The translations under genes were made by a program, and so were the position numbers. A stretch of DNA of 64,000 nt. Origin: Norana najaformis. Taxonomy: Eukaryota > Annelida > Clitellata > Crassiclitellata > Hormogastridae. Numbering within the stretch: the first letter of the stretch is position 1; each line of letters begins with the position of its first letter. The notes under the pieces were generated by a model. It saw nothing but the letters and a program-made list of their open reading frames with translations. It made no database searches and had not been told where the DNA came from. The DNA lies in contig OZ029920.1 of the NCBI GenBank assembly GCA_964023275.1, positions 5,436,014 through 5,500,013 of the forward strand, given 5' to 3'. Below are positions 11,251 to 23,996 of the stretch, piece by piece.

Positions 11251-11744
11251 ATGTTTGCGTGTGTATGTTTGTGTGTGTATGTTTGTTGAGGCATCGATCA
11301 GTCAATAGTTGTGTTATGATGGTCTGTCGGTGTCTCGCTAAGTTTGTAATCCAACAACTTAACTTCCTTAAACGTTTAACAGTGCTTTCAAAGAACTGTT
11401 CAATGCTCGGAAGCGATCGTAAACGTTCGTCACAAAGCTTCGCTGAAATGTTTATCGACTTCGCAGCAAACAGCCAAGCCAACGTTTACAATTCGAGGCG
11501 CCATATTTGCATACGTAGATTGAATCTTATTGTGTAGTGTTGATTTCATTGTAAGCCACTGAACTGAATCGCGTCATGCTGTGAGTCGTGACAAGACGTG
11601 TCTGTTTATGTGCTGTGGTCTGTGTTGCGTTTCTTGTGTCGCTTCGGTTATCTGATGGAATCTCGCTTTTGGCTTACACTGCGTCGTTTTTGTCTCAATG
11701 CATGAAGCATTTATCGTTGGAGGTCGTGTGCCTGTTTATAAAGC

Positions 11745-12510
11745 GGGAGACAGACAGTGGCAGGCAGGCAGACACACAGACTGACACACAGACTGACACA
11801 CAGACAGACAGACACGCAGACAAAGACATACAGACATACACACAGACAGAAAAAACTCACAGAACACACAGAAAGGGCAGAACATGATGTACTGAACATA
11901 GTACTTAAGACAGACAGACACACACACGCACACAGGCAAGCACTGGCAGAAACAGACAAACACAGACAGACAGAGACATACAGACAGACACGCAGATAAA
12001 GACATACAGACATACACACAGACAGAAAAAACTCACAGAACACACAGAAAGGGCAGAGCACGATGTACTGAACATAGTACTTAAGAGAAACACAGACACA
12101 CACACACAGGCTAGCACTGGCAGAAACAGACAAACACAGACAAACAGAGACATACAGACAGACACGCAGACAAGATATACAGACATACACACAGACAGAA
12201 AAAACTCACAGAACACACAGAAAGGGCAGAGCACGATGTGCTGTACATAGTACTTAAGAGAGACAGACAGACACACACACAGGCAAGCACTGGCAGAAAC
12301 AGACAAACACAGACAAACAGAGACACGCAGACAAGACATACAGACATACACACAGACAGAAAAAACTCACAGAACACACAGAAAGGGCAGAGCATGATGT
12401 ACTGAACATAGTACTTGCGAGAGACAGACGCACACACACACACACACAGGCAAGCTCTGGCAGAAACAGACAGACACAGACAGACAGAGACAACAAGACG
12501 GACTGAGAAG
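11745..12510. repeat. CAGA-based satellite with 160-178-bp higher-order units
   Basis: (CAGA)n/(CACA)n sequence is organised into four larger units. Each contains GCACTGGCAGAAACAGACA, AAAAAACTCACAGAACACAC, AAAGGGCAG and ACTGAACATAGTACTT. The ACATAGTACTT marks lie near 11895, 12072, 12245 and 12405. Serine/cysteine/valine-rich minus frames and Thr/Asp/Arg-rich plus frames across it are artefacts. Confidence 0.93.
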
Positions 12511-12714
12511 GGTAAACACGCTGTCATAAATGAGTGTCGAAGGTTGGGCTTCAGTGGCGAGTTCGGAATGATCCATCAGATTCACATGGTAGTGTATTGC
12601 ATTGTTTCTGTATTTTATTGCATTATTTTTGTATTTTATTTCATTGTATTATGCTGCACTGAATTACTTTGCACTGCCTTGTTTTGCATTCTAGTATGTC
12701 GCACCGTATTGTAA

Positions 12715-12785
12715 TAATGAAATTTGTATAGCGCCTTTTTCAGCAAAATTCAAACCCTGACTCGACACTGGTTACGGTTGAATCA
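12715..12785 (-). repeat. Dispersed repeat 3' end with GCGC motif
   Basis: TAATGAAATTTGTATAGCGCC sits in the position and orientation seen in the other tailed repeats. The rest of the element is not resolved. The surrounding 12510-12990 holds no gene. Confidence 0.4.
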
Positions 12786-12994
12786 CGAGGTCTGAACAAC
12801 TCAAGAAAAATCTTGAAAATATTAAAAATATTTAAAATAATAAATGGAATTCTTTAAAGAATCGATGAATCACAGCATTTTTCAGTGCACTTCTCATGTT
12901 TTAATTGCTACTGATAGATGGAAGTAAAACATTTGACACCTGAGGAGATGAAAGTTTTTAAATGTTGAGAATAGAATATCTTAGAGATATACAA

Positions 12995-13380
12995 ATAGAT
13001 GGGCAAGAAAAAACAGACAGGCAGACAGACAAACAGACAGACAGAAAGGCAGACAGGCAGGCAGGTACACAGAAAGGTACACAGAAAGGTAGACAGACAG
13101 ACAGAAAGGCAGACAGACAGACTCAGAAAGCAGACAGATGGATGAAGGATGAGAACAACAGATGCGCCTGAATAAGTAACGGCAGAGAGACACACAGACA
13201 GACACACAGACAGACAGATGGAGCAGGGACGAGAATAACAGATGCGGCTGAATAAGTAAAGACAGACAGAAAGACAGACGGACCCACACAGAAACACTTA
13301 CAGAAACACACACAGACACACACACAGGCACACGGATGGAGCAGGGGGGAGAATATAAGATGCGCCTGAATAAGTAGGTC
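12995..13380. repeat. CAGA/CAGG satellite with about 110-bp sub-repeats
   Basis: GACAGACAGA runs are interspersed with three copies of a GATGGA(G/T).. GAGAA.A.. AGATGCG(G/C)CTGAATAAGTA segment at about 13138-13175, 13217-13258 and 13335-13375. Confidence 0.9.
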
Positions 13381-13677
13381 CAGGTGCATTCTACTGACCT
13401 GTCTAGTAATAAAAACCAGGCAGCACCGCATCTCCACTCAACCTTATACAATGGCATCTCTAAAATAACAAAATACTTCAACAGTTACACTGAACTTTAC
13501 CCTTTTCAGCTGGCCTTTATTTTCGCCAACTGAACTGTGACACAAATCTATAGACTGGTCCTTTCAATACACACCCAACCGATCGGGTCAACCAAGCCTC
13601 TCGACGCCGATACGTCAAGCCCGGTGTTCCGCAATGATCGAATTGCCATGGACTCCTGTACCAGTAGTACTTTGGAC

Positions 13678-14045
13678 TGTGGAGGAAAAGAAGGATGGGA
13701 GGGAGAATAGGAGGCGGAGAGAAAGAGAAATAGAAGGAGCAGGAGGAAGAGAAGTGAGAGGAGGAGAAGGAAGAGGAAGAAGAAGAGGAAGAGGAGCAGG
13801 AAAAAATGCGCGAGGAGGAGAAGAAGGAGGACGAGGAAGAGGACGATTAAGAGGAGGTCAAGGAGAAGAGGAGGCAGAAGAGCAGAAGAGGAGGAGGAGA
13901 AGGTGGAGGAGAATGAGGAGTACGAGAAGGATAAGGAAGAGAAGGAATGGGAGAATGAGGAAGAAGAAGAGATAGGTAGAGAAAAAAGAGCAGAGCAAAA
14001 GGAGGAGGACGACGACGACGATTATGACGATAAACTAGAACACGA
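13678..14045 (+). repeat. Purine-rich (GAGGAA)n tract
   Basis: About 360 bases are almost entirely A and G on this strand, ending in GACGACGACGACG. There is no coding signal; the Arg/Glu-rich frame is a product of composition. Confidence 0.9.
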
Positions 14046-14097
14046 AGAACAAGAGAAAGATCAGTTCCTAAACTAACCCCAGGGCAGAGGGATTTTT

Positions 14098-14507
14098 CTC
14101 AGCCTCGGCATATGAGGGCGAGGGTCAGTTCTCTTCCTCGTCGCCTAGACTTTCCACCGACAGTGTACGATCGGTGTACTCATTGGATCCTGACCTGGAA
14201 CCGAACCTGTCGACACCCGTCCGTTCATTTTGACTGAGCGCCTGTGAATAAGCCACTTCTCGTGGATTAGAATTCTTCTGACGCGGTAGAAATCTTGAGA
14301 TTTCTATTACGATTACTTCAACAATTACTGGGGAAACTCAAAACTCAATGGCGCTGCGTCAAGTGAGTGGGGTCTATCCGAAGATGCCATGTCAAGAACC
14401 AAGTCCGGTTGCCAGAAGACGAGAGACAGACAGACAGACAGACAGAGGGAGAGACAGAGAGACATACAGACAGAGGGGGAGAGAGAAACACAGCGACAGA
14501 GAGAGAA

Positions 14508-14552
<45 letters not shown>

Positions 14553-14560
14553 TATTAGAG
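14098..14560. repeat. Family B copy, family C/D fragments and a GA microsatellite
   Basis: A family B copy is at 14098-14185. A fragment with CAAGTGAGTGGGGTCTATCC and AACCAAGTCCGGTTGCCAG (family C, reverse) is at 14345-14415. A CAGA/GAGA microsatellite follows at 14420-14550. Confidence 0.75.
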
Positions 14561-15054
14561 TGGGCTGTGTTTAATTCTGAAATCAAATCGAGGGATGCTC
14601 TGATTGCCCCTAGACCAACCCTTTCCTCTAGCGCTAAATAAATGACTCATTACACTGGATATTCATTCACAATGTAGGCCCTGGTTCTCAACCTTTTTGG
14701 TCTTGTCAAGCACCGATGCACAAAAATCCCCCATTGTCTGGTCTCTGTAAACTTCTTTTATGCTCCGGATCCTAATAAAAGGCTGGTCTTCCATAGTCAT
14801 TGTGGTGTTAAAGCAATTTGTACAAATAAATAAATAATAGTAATAATAATAATAATAATAATAACAATAATACAATTTATATAGCTCCGTAGCAGAGCCA
14901 AGGCCGAAGAAAAACCATGGTCTCGTTTCAGAGCAGGTATGCCGGTGAAGATACTGAGACTCACAGCCGTGTTTCAGTGGTTTTCTTGGTAAACAGAAAC
15001 AAATATGATATTAATTAATATAAAATTTGAGGCTACCGTGTGGCATAGCAGCGA

Positions 15055-15295
15055 AAATCGTAAGGATAAGCTCGAAATTTCTAAAGCGCTACTTAAAAGC
15101 TAAGCGAAGGGCACCAGCTTAGTTTATTCACGAGCGCTGCGTCAAGTCAGTGGGGTTTGCCCGAAGATGCTATGTCAAGAACCAAGTCCGGTTCCCAGAA
15201 GACGAGAGAGAGTAGAGAGAGAGAAAGAGAGAGACAGAGACAGAGATAGAGAGACAGAGACAGAGAGAAAGAAAGAGACAGAGAGAGGAGCTGTT
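15055..15295 (-). repeat. Family C copy with GA microsatellite
   Basis: The tail motif AAGCTCGAAATTTCTAAAGCGC, then GGGCACCAGCTTAG and CAAGTCCGGTTCCCAGAAG, occur in the reverse orientation of the 5215-5520 copy. A GAGA tract follows at about 15205-15290. Confidence 0.75.
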
Positions 15296-15487
15296 AGGGA
15301 GGGTGGGCTGTGTTTAAGCTGAGAGAAGTGGGAAGATAGAAATGGAAAAGCCAAATAAAGAAATGTAAGCCATACAAATAAACGCCGGCCTCTTTTAAAC
15401 GTCTACTTCCAACTGTCTCCGGAGTAAAACGACTTGTACAAATTAGCCCGGGCCTCTATAAGAAGTTTAATGGTATTGTTGACAACG

Positions 15488-15575
15488 CGACTGGCCTAGT
15501 TAGCTACATCAGTAAATGTTTGGGCCTACAACAAGGAGCCTCTACGCGTGAGGGTCTCGGTTCGCGTCCAGATCG
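15488..15575 (+). repeat. tRNA-derived SINE head
   Basis: An A-box-like TGGCCTAGTTAGCTAC lies near 15492 and a B-box GGTTCGCGTCC near 15559. The spacing fits a tRNA-like pol III promoter. It cannot be folded into a full cloverleaf by eye and lacks a 3' acceptor stem, so I call it SINE-derived and not a tRNA gene. Confidence 0.55.
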
Positions 15576-15599
15576 TGGCTCATTCAACAGATTTAAATC

Positions 15600-15745
15600 T
15601 CGGGCTAGTACGGTCCGTGTACGGGGACCTTAAATGGCGTGACGCCCATTCAAACGGGCAGCGGTGGTAAAGGATCACACCCCATCAATTCATTGCAAAA
15701 TTAGCAGGGTTGAGGGCATACGGTCGCTATATAAAAACCTATACA
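15600..15745 (+). repeat. Family A copy
   Basis: CGGTCCGTGTACGGGGACC, GCCCATTCAAACGGGCAGCG and ATACGGTCGCTATATAAAA are in the family order. A second copy lies at 16605-16735. Confidence 0.75.
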
Positions 15746-16104
15746 TATACATATGTATACACACAAGTAGGCCTAATGTTTGTTTCACTCGCACTGTTAT
15801 ATTGGCGTTTTCAAGCTATTAAATCGTTGCAACGGTTGATAATTCCTTTTAGTGTCACATACTGAGCTTGTTTTTTACTATTTTGCATGCATTGTCGTTT
15901 GAGAATGGCTGGCTTTTGTTGCGCGCTAATAGGTTACGACAATTATCTAACTCACCAACATTTCACCTCTTGCAATTTCTGCGCTGGTCTTTCACTCAAA
16001 ACTGAAAACACTCCTCTGCAACAAATCCTATCCTGATTCTTCCTCTTTTCTCACTTTCGGTACAATTCCACACACCATCCACAATAGCCGTCTGACTCTT
16101 GATC

Positions 16105-16230
16105 TGAAACCGAACCCTTTCTGCCTATCGATTTTGTTTTGACTAAGCGCTTGTGAATAAGCTGGTTCCCGCGAATTAGCTTTCTTTGCGCGCTGTAGAA
16201 ATATCGAGTTTACGATTACGATTAGGCCTA
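16105..16230 (+). repeat. Family D copy
   Basis: CTATCGATTTTGTTTTGAC, GAATAAGCTGGTTCCCGCG, GCGCTGTAGAAATATCGAG and ATTACGATTA follow in order, ending with the ATTACG tail on the plus strand. Confidence 0.8.
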
Positions 16231-17440
16231 CTCACATCTTCACACTCGAACATTATTCATAAACCTGCCTCTAATAAAAGCGGAACTCCATAAAGGGAAG
16301 GGTGCAATGCCAAATATGGAAAGATTATGGCAGCGGTCCAAAGTAGCTCATTTTGTGGATGTCCTGATTGACTTCAAATTCCACCGTGGTGATTGAGTCA
16401 TGGGATCTTCATCTTGTAAACGATTGGTAGAAATCGATTACCAGTGGCGCCCCTAGCGAAAACAACTACAAACGGTTTCTATCATAGACCTTTGCTTCTG
16501 AAATCAGTGTATAATCCACATGCCTTAATCAACTTGTGTGCAATATTTCATGGATGTTTTACAAAGCACATGTCCTGTTTCTGAGAGCGTTCAGACTCGG
16601 ATTAGCACGGTCCATACACAGGGACCTTAAATGGCATGTCGCCCATTCAAACAAGCAGCAGTGGTGAAGGATCTCACCTGATCAATTCACTGAAAAATTA
16701 GCAGGGTCGAGGCCATACGATTGCCATAGAAAAACATGTACACGTACATTTGTTTTAGTTTCGTATCAAAGTACCCCACCCCACAGCACAGTGAGCCCTG
16801 CCCGATCAACACGGTAGCCTAATCTAGGATTTAGTACTCCAAAGGAATGCGAATGTCTGCACAGGGGATGAAGAGAGTAACATCATATGCAGAAAAAAGG
16901 GGAGGAAGTGGTCCAAAGTATGTAATTTTTTGCAGACATCCTTTACAGACGACTCCAATGGACAGAAAAGAACTCAGAAGTAATTTAATTAATACTCAAA
17001 GCCAACATACATCATTTATAACACGAACGAATAGCAAATGTCTAATACAATGCAGACTCATTATTACGTGTTTTTTTATAAAACAAATTGTTACATAACA
17101 TGTTCAAGGATATCAGTCCCACACTTGGTTCAGCTCATCATAACACGACTTCATATTAACCCAACCTCACTATAACATGACCTCATTACACCACAACCTC
17201 ATTATAGCATGACCTTATCCTAACACGATCCCATTATAAATCCTCATTATGACCTAATTCTAACACGACCTCGTTACAACATGACCTAATTCTAACCCAA
17301 CCTTATAAAATGACCTTTGACATGGCTTCCAAAGACAGCATAAATAATGAGTTTCTGGTGAATGAAAATGTCTATGCATTCCATTCCATTTTCCCTCCTT
17401 AAACAATTATTTCCTAAAGCAGCAGTCATTCCTTCTCTGT

Positions 17441-20400
17441 TCATCTCTTTCGCTCGGACACCCAACGATAGACGGCTGCAGAAGTTTTGGTCTCATCAGC
17501 AACTTTCTTCTTCTTTGCCTTTTTATCCTGAAAAACAATTCATAGAATGTCCAAAGGTCAACAGAATGTGAAAAAGAAGATGTTTGCATGGAAATGGCTC
17601 AGTTTTCTATTTTTCAAATTTCATGCCTAAATGTATGGTCGAGTCAAATTTTAATTGTTCTGAAAATGACAGCCTCCGAGGTGATGCATGGTTCAAAATG
17701 ATCTATGTTGATTTCACGAGACAGTCCTGGATTTTAGAGGAGAGAGGCAGCATAAAGACAGCAAATGCATAATATTCCAAGAAAAAATTGGATGGTTCCA
17801 GTTTTTTTGCTAACATGATTATTATCATTATTCACAAACTGCTAAGCAAACTGACTCACCATTAGCGCTGACTTCACAATCATCTTCTGTTCAATTATCT
17901 CCAACTCCTGCTCTCTTTGGATTCGCTTTTTCAGCTGCTCATAGAGCTTCGTGCGTTCCAAATGAATCTCCTGGAAGCAATTAATGGCACAGGTGTGAGT
18001 TAACACAACAAAGACAGAAATTTTGTCTAACCCAACCTAATGACTTCAAAAGCTCATTTGCACTTGGTTTAACCACACTGTCCTCCTGGTCTGTCTAAAA
18101 ATGGTTTTAAAAAAGCCACTATGATAAGCTGATTTGAAACACTGAGTGATGACTTGTTACATATACCAGGACTGCAGGGGTCTTCAGATTATAAATGACA
18201 TACTATACATCCATCAATCACAGTAAGCCAACGAAAGAATGTGAATGATGTCATTGTGGCTGTCATTGCAATTATCAAACGCCATAACCCCAAATCCTCT
18301 TCAAATAATGCTCCAGACAATGCTTTTCAACCCATTCTACAATCCTCAACAATAAGGTAAAAATAATAAAATTATTTTAATAAAATAAATTAAAAGTGCA
18401 CTAATTTTTTTAAATCTAGAGGTATCATGTATACCTAGGGGTAAAGGAATAATAAAAACACCCTCATAAGGTTAAGGGAATAGCAATTAAAGATGTTTTA
18501 CCGCAAGTGTTCTGTCATCAACGTCTTTCCCAAGATCCTTCTCACGGAGCTGGTCCACAGTTAGCCTTCCAAACGGAGAATCAACAAGGTCAGGGTGTGT
18601 ATTGAAATACTTGGCTGCATCAAACTCCTCCACTAAACACCAATTATAACTATTAAAATCCCGATAGCACAAGCAATATAAAATCATCTGGGATAGAACA
18701 TGTGTCTTTAACTGCTATGACTCACCAACACATGACTTCTAAACCACCGTTATCAAGCATACACCATCAACGGACAGAGTAAAAAATTGTTATTTAAGTC
18801 TAATCGAATCCAATAGGAAAGGAAAATCAGAAGTCAGGCTATGGTGGGTAAGCAACTGAAAAAAATCTTAAGTATAAGACTGCTTACTTAAGTACTACAA
18901 ATGATACATAATTATAAAAAAGTTTATATAGACTACTTACTTACTTAAGTACTACAAATCATACATAATTAGAAAAATAGTTTATAAAGACTACTTACTT
19001 AAGTACTACAAATGGTTCATAATTATAAAAATAGTTTATTTTATATGTAAATATAAGTGACAGAAGAGACACAGCGATAGAATTATTGCGTCACATGAGA
19101 TAAGGCAACATAGACCAAAATTCCGACCTTCCTTCTTTGATTCTACAAAAACAAGATGCGTTCCTTTGGGCTTCTCCGCGCAGTCGATCATGTGAAGACG
19201 AGACTTCAGCTTCTCAATTTTCTGCAGGATGAGAACAGCATAAAAAATTCATAAAGTAAATGCAGCAAAACCTTGCTATGGAATAAATCTCTGTGCAGAT
19301 ATTATTTTACACTATTATCTAATCTAATTCAACAACATCTATAGTGCCATCATCAAAGAGCCAAGGGCATGATTCGATAATTGCTTCAAGTGAAACCTTA
19401 AGTAAAAATTTTTTGCTTTTATATTTTTTAGTACAAATTCAGAACTTGTTGGACTAGTCAAAATTTGATGAATCAGGAACACTAGAAGTCTGGGTGACTG
19501 AGGGTAAGCAAGTTGTTGATTTAAGAAAGAGAATAGCAGTCCCTTATAAAAACCCAGAGAGGCCTGAGAGATTTAAACTCAACTCAAGATGCTTAAATTT
19601 GATCACAGTTGCCAAAGATCATTTACATTCAGTCACACAACAAGGTCGCCCAATTATTAAGTACACTGTTACTAGGACATCATTTTACTGCAATGTCTGA
19701 TTTGGCTGCAGTGCATGCAAAGGTATGCCAAATGTTGATTAACTTAGCCTCTAGACATCAAAATATCGGAAAAACTGAACTTGTGTATGAAAGTTTATAT
19801 GTTCATACGTGTGAAAGACTTCTAAGATATACCAACCGTACGTTCAAGGCTGAGTTTGTAGCGAACGTATCGTAAATCCTGACTTTCAAACATTTTCAGC
19901 TGCTCATCTGTGTAAACTGGTGTCATGTCTTTGTTATGATGAATGCCATCCTAAAACAAATTTTAAGAAATACCTACACAGGACACATATATCAAGCACC
20001 AGCGGAGTCAGATGTTTCTAAGAGAACCCAGGTACGGCAATGCATCTTGACCATCATTGTTTAGTTTCCAAGATTTTTATAAACTTGTTTACTTTATATG
20101 ACTACTTTACCTTTCCTGATTTTTATGAGAAATTGCAACATTGTAATAGTTGTTTTAAACTATAATGAACTGCAAAAAACTGTTGCTCACCTAAACTTAA
20201 ATTAAAATTCAGGCCGTCACCTCTCGAAAAAAATCTTTCCAGATACAAAGCAGTGTTATGGTTAGAAGTCATTTCAGACAAAGACCAGTTGTTTTAAACT
20301 ATCATAGTCCCCACAATCATTGTTATTTACTTAAACTTATATTGAAATTTAGCCATTCTATATGGATACAATACACTTATATTAGATGTCCTTTCTTATT

Positions 20401-22293
20401 TGATCACTTCCAACCAGTGGTTAAGTTACATTCAGCCAAACCCAACAGATCCGAGACCCAGCACCTGTGAATTAAGGCCTGCCATCAAAGTGAGGTGCTT
20501 AACTGAAAAGACCTTTTATCTATTTTTTATTTTGTCGTTATGTGTTTTTTATGTTATCACATTTGACATATCTGTCTAAGCCTAATCTTTTGTATCATGT
20601 TATTTAATGTTTTAGCATATGTGTTTTGGCTACAATAATCGATGATATGCACTCTGTTTCAAGCATTTTATATTTTATCCAAAAGCAAGCATCAGTTGTA
20701 ATTTCACCAGACAGGCTAAGGTTTTAGATCAGCAAAACCTGAAGATTTGGAGATAAACCATATTGGGAGGGGCAATTAAACTATGCTTTTAAGGTGATCT
20801 GCCCTACATATGTAACCTCACAGGGCTGACGTCATTGTTAAGCAATTTCAAAATTTTCAGAGCAAATTTTCACTGAACAAACAAATTTACTAAAATATTG
20901 TCATATGTTAGAAAACAATTTCTGATTAGCTAAAACTTTATTAATTGCCCAAGTTAGAAAATAAATAGAAGATTAAGACCAGAATGGTGAAGTATGCTAC
21001 TGATTAATATGCAAGTCTGGGATTTTGTTCTGTACACAATCTGGCTTGAAGTTTTATAAATAAACACACTCACAAATTTTAGGCAAGTAGAGAGAGCTAC
21101 ATACCATCATTTTGGAATTAACCATTCCAAAATAGAATTCATCTTTGTTTCTATTTTGTGCCTTTATTCTAAGTGCCTTCAACGCATTTGCTTTCTTGTG
21201 GTGATCTCTAAAAATGAACAAGAAAAAACAAAAAACATTTTAAATGTGTTCTGTGCTAATTTCAGTCATAAAATTAACTTCTGAAAGAAACTTCAAATTG
21301 CCAACCTCTTGATTGGCAAACTAAGGTGGTAAGGTTGTTCCACTTCCTTTTAGCTCTGCTTTTGAAACCTCGCTGTAATACTTATGCTTAATTTGTACCA
21401 TGCCATTAACAGTTATTGTATATGTTGAAGATATATTGAGTACTGCACCACCGAGTGACGAGGAATGGACAATGCACAGGTTCTTTTATTTTTGTTCCTC
21501 TGTTACTTACTGATTACTTACAAATGTGTTTGACAGTCCTGTCGGTAGCATACAGCACTCTAAATACTTTCTCTCACAATCTAAGGTGGCCATATTGTTT
21601 ACAAACAGGGCGACCCAAGCGGCCATTAAATGAATATTATCCAAGCTCTTTCAAAGCATTGTCCTATTTTACTATGGTTCTACTTGAAACGACCTTATGC
21701 ATTATACAATAGCGCTTTAGAAGCACTTGATTAGGTTATGATATACTATTAAGAAATAAAAAACAAGTGACAGTTCTACACAGCTTTAGTACAAATAACG
21801 AGTTCACTTATGTACTTACTCTGCACGAAGTTTGTAATCTTTCTTCTTTTCTAGGAGTCCGAGATGTTCACGTGCCTTAGGCTAAACATCAACACATTTT
21901 AAACTAGATTTATATAAAAAATACAAATGTAAGTTTAGTTTAAAATACAACCACCGCGATTGCAAAATAGTACAGGATACAGAAATCTTCGAAAAAAACT
22001 TCACCTACGATAGTCGCATTTAAAGCTGCACTTAAAACTCATTTATTTAGACTTTATTACGATTAACTTAGTTTATGTCACGCGCTTTCGTGCAAGAATA
22101 GTTTTGTTTAAGCGCGCTATAAATATTAGCTTACTTACTTACTTATTGTTTCCCTGTCGGGTGATACTGTTCATTAGTAAATAATTGTGAACAATTTAGT
22201 AGGACCTATTTTACGAGTATTGATCGGTTTTACCTGACTCCGTTCTTTGTATGTCCTCTGCACAGATTTTGATATTTTTCGAAACGAAGACAT
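17441..22293 (-). CDS. UTP11: U3 snoRNA-associated protein 11 (SSU processome)
   Basis: Eight coding exons on the minus strand are 22293-22234, 21881-21820, 21207-21105, 19950-19837, 19221-19128, 18632-18502, 17970-17860 and 17527-17441. They join in frame to 253 aa, the same length as human UTP11. UTP11 is a nucleolar subunit of the small-subunit processome that, with U3 snoRNA, is needed for 18S rRNA processing. Family features seen are the N-terminus MSSFRKISKSVQRTYKERSQ, HLGLLEKKEDYKLRAE, KDEFYFGMVNSKM, a TDEQLKMFESQDLRYV block, KIEKLKSRLHMID, LVFVESKKEVEEFDAAKYF, a Lys/Glu-rich helical segment and a C-terminal VYRWVSERKR. Seven introns have GT-AG ends; the exon 4 donor (GTTGGT) is weak but is the one that keeps phase. 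Introns hold small tandem repeats only. I see no defect. Confidence 0.96.
18855..19045. repeat. Three-copy tandem repeat of about 60 bp in a UTP11 intron
   Basis: Units contain GACTACTTACTTAAGTACTA, CAAATCATACATAATTA and AAAATAGTTTATA. They differ by small indels. Confidence 0.85.
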
Positions 22294-22489
22294 TTTATGC
22301 TTAATATGTAATGCTATAACTCGTACATCCACGCCACTCTTTAAATATTAAAAGATGGCGACTGTTTCTGCCATGGAGGTTATACTTCTTATATCATTGG
22401 TTTCTGCTAATGAAACTTATGCCTCATTCTTGTAGCGCTTTTACTCAGATGTTCTCAAACGCCCATTATAAATCCAGTCTGAAGACTTT

Positions 22490-23110
22490 GTAATCGTAAT
22501 CGTAATCTCGAGATTTCTACAGCGCTCAACAAAAGCTAAGTCGGGGGAACCAGCTTATTCACAGGCGCTCAGTCAAAACAAAATCGATAGGCAAAAGGGT
22601 CAAGATCCAGGAGTCAGGCACTCAGACAGTAATAACGAACTTATAGTAGCTTCAATTAAAATCGTTATCAAAATCGTAATCCTTTGGAGAAACCAGGTCT
22701 AAATGCGCCAGGTCAAAGAACCCACATATTTGTTCGTCAAGGCGCCTCTGCAGGAGGATGCCGATTTACATACCGATCGTGACTTATTTTCAGTTTGATA
22801 TCTGAATATCGCGCTAGGTCGATCCGTACATGGCTTTGAATGGCATGGCAACCATTCAAACGGGCACCGGTGGTGAAGGATCTCACCCGATAAATTTATT
22901 GAAATGAACACGGTCGATGCCATATGGGGGTGGCTGCAGAAAAATGTGTACATTTATGTAATCGTAATTCCAAGATTTCTACAGCGCCCAACGAAAGCCG
23001 CGCCGCGGGGACCAGCTTATTCACAGGCGCTCAGTCAAAACAAAATCGATAGTCAAAAGGGTTCGGTTCCGGGTCAAGATCCAAGAGTCAGGCAGAGACA
23101 GCGTGGCAGC
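22490..23110 (-). repeat. Two family D copies around one family A copy
   Basis: Family D occurs at 22495-22640 and 22960-23105 (GATTTCTACAGCGCCCAACG, ACCAGCTTATTCACAGGCGC, AAAACAAAATCGATAG). A family A fragment lies between them at about 22800-22930. This fills the UTP11-PRDM9 intergenic stretch, where I see no gene. Confidence 0.8.
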
Positions 23111-23464
23111 TACTGTGGGTGATGTTTCGGGTTGGAGAGCAGAGGCAGATGAGAGGAAGAAGGGGTGTCGGGATAGGATCTGTGGAAGAGGATTGTTTTG
23201 TACGACTTACTGTACGTCACAGAAATTTCTCAACACCGCAAAATATAGGCCTCTCGTTAGAATTTCGCCAGTGTTTGAAGATCATCCTATTCCATCGTGG
23301 ACTTATGCTGTCTGGCGGTGAGCACCTTTGAGTTTAAGCGCCACTGAATAAATGTGCACTTATAATTACGAATATATTTCTTGAGTGATTTTCGTTGGGC
23401 CCATCTGGTCACTAGCCGAGACCATTAGCACAATGTGGGCCATCTACGGTGCCAATGAACAGGG

Positions 23465-23620
23465 CTGCATTGTAATTAGAAATTTATATAGTGCCACTTA
23501 AGATGGTTATCCGCAGTGCAGGCAATAGTGGCGCTAACGAATCCTGACCTATTCAGCGATTTACATTTGCCTCCGGGCACGATGCGATATCCTTGGTAGC
23601 GCTTGTACAAATTAATGTTT
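23465..23620. repeat. Tailed repeat with TTTATATAGTGCC motif
   Basis: TTGTAATTAGAAATTTATAT then AGTGCCACTTAAGATGG and TGGCGCTAACGAATCCTGAC. It resembles the repeat at 27520-27590. Confidence 0.45.
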
Positions 23621-23990
23621 GTTTTGTTTGTGGCAGTTTTTTTCCGATTTCTTAATCTTATGCGGATTAATCAGTAAAATCCAAGAATAAGGTTATTTGT
23701 ATTTCAGTTAAACAGCCATGCAGTGCAGTAGTAAAACCCTCTGTAGATAAATCGCTACTAAACCGAGCCCCAAAATACCAGTTTATGTTTAGAGTTATAG
23801 AAGTTGAAATAAACACGAAATATTATACTCGTACGTAACGATTTTCAGGCCTGGGGTTTTAATTAACATCGGGGTCCGCAGACCCTCGATTTTCAATGAT
23901 GCCAAGGAGTAATATCCTGTAAATCCGCTCCGCAGCTTAAGAGATTAGGCCTCCAGTATGTAATGTAAAACAATAAAACAAGTTTAATAT

Positions 23991-23996
23991 TTTATT
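23991..23996 (-). terminator. Candidate poly(A) signal of the PRDM9 gene
   Basis: TTTATT on the plus strand is AATAAA on the minus strand, about 390 bases beyond the PRDM9 stop codon. No transcript evidence is available. Confidence 0.4.

Noticed and set aside
11711..13481. Several 70-170-codon Ser/Cys/Val-rich and Thr/Asp/Arg-rich frames
   Set aside because: All lie on CAGA/CACA satellites, exist on both strands at once and have no conserved motif.
15488..15575. Functional tRNA gene
   Set aside because: A- and B-box-like sequence is present, but no acceptor stem or complete cloverleaf can be drawn; a SINE head is more likely.
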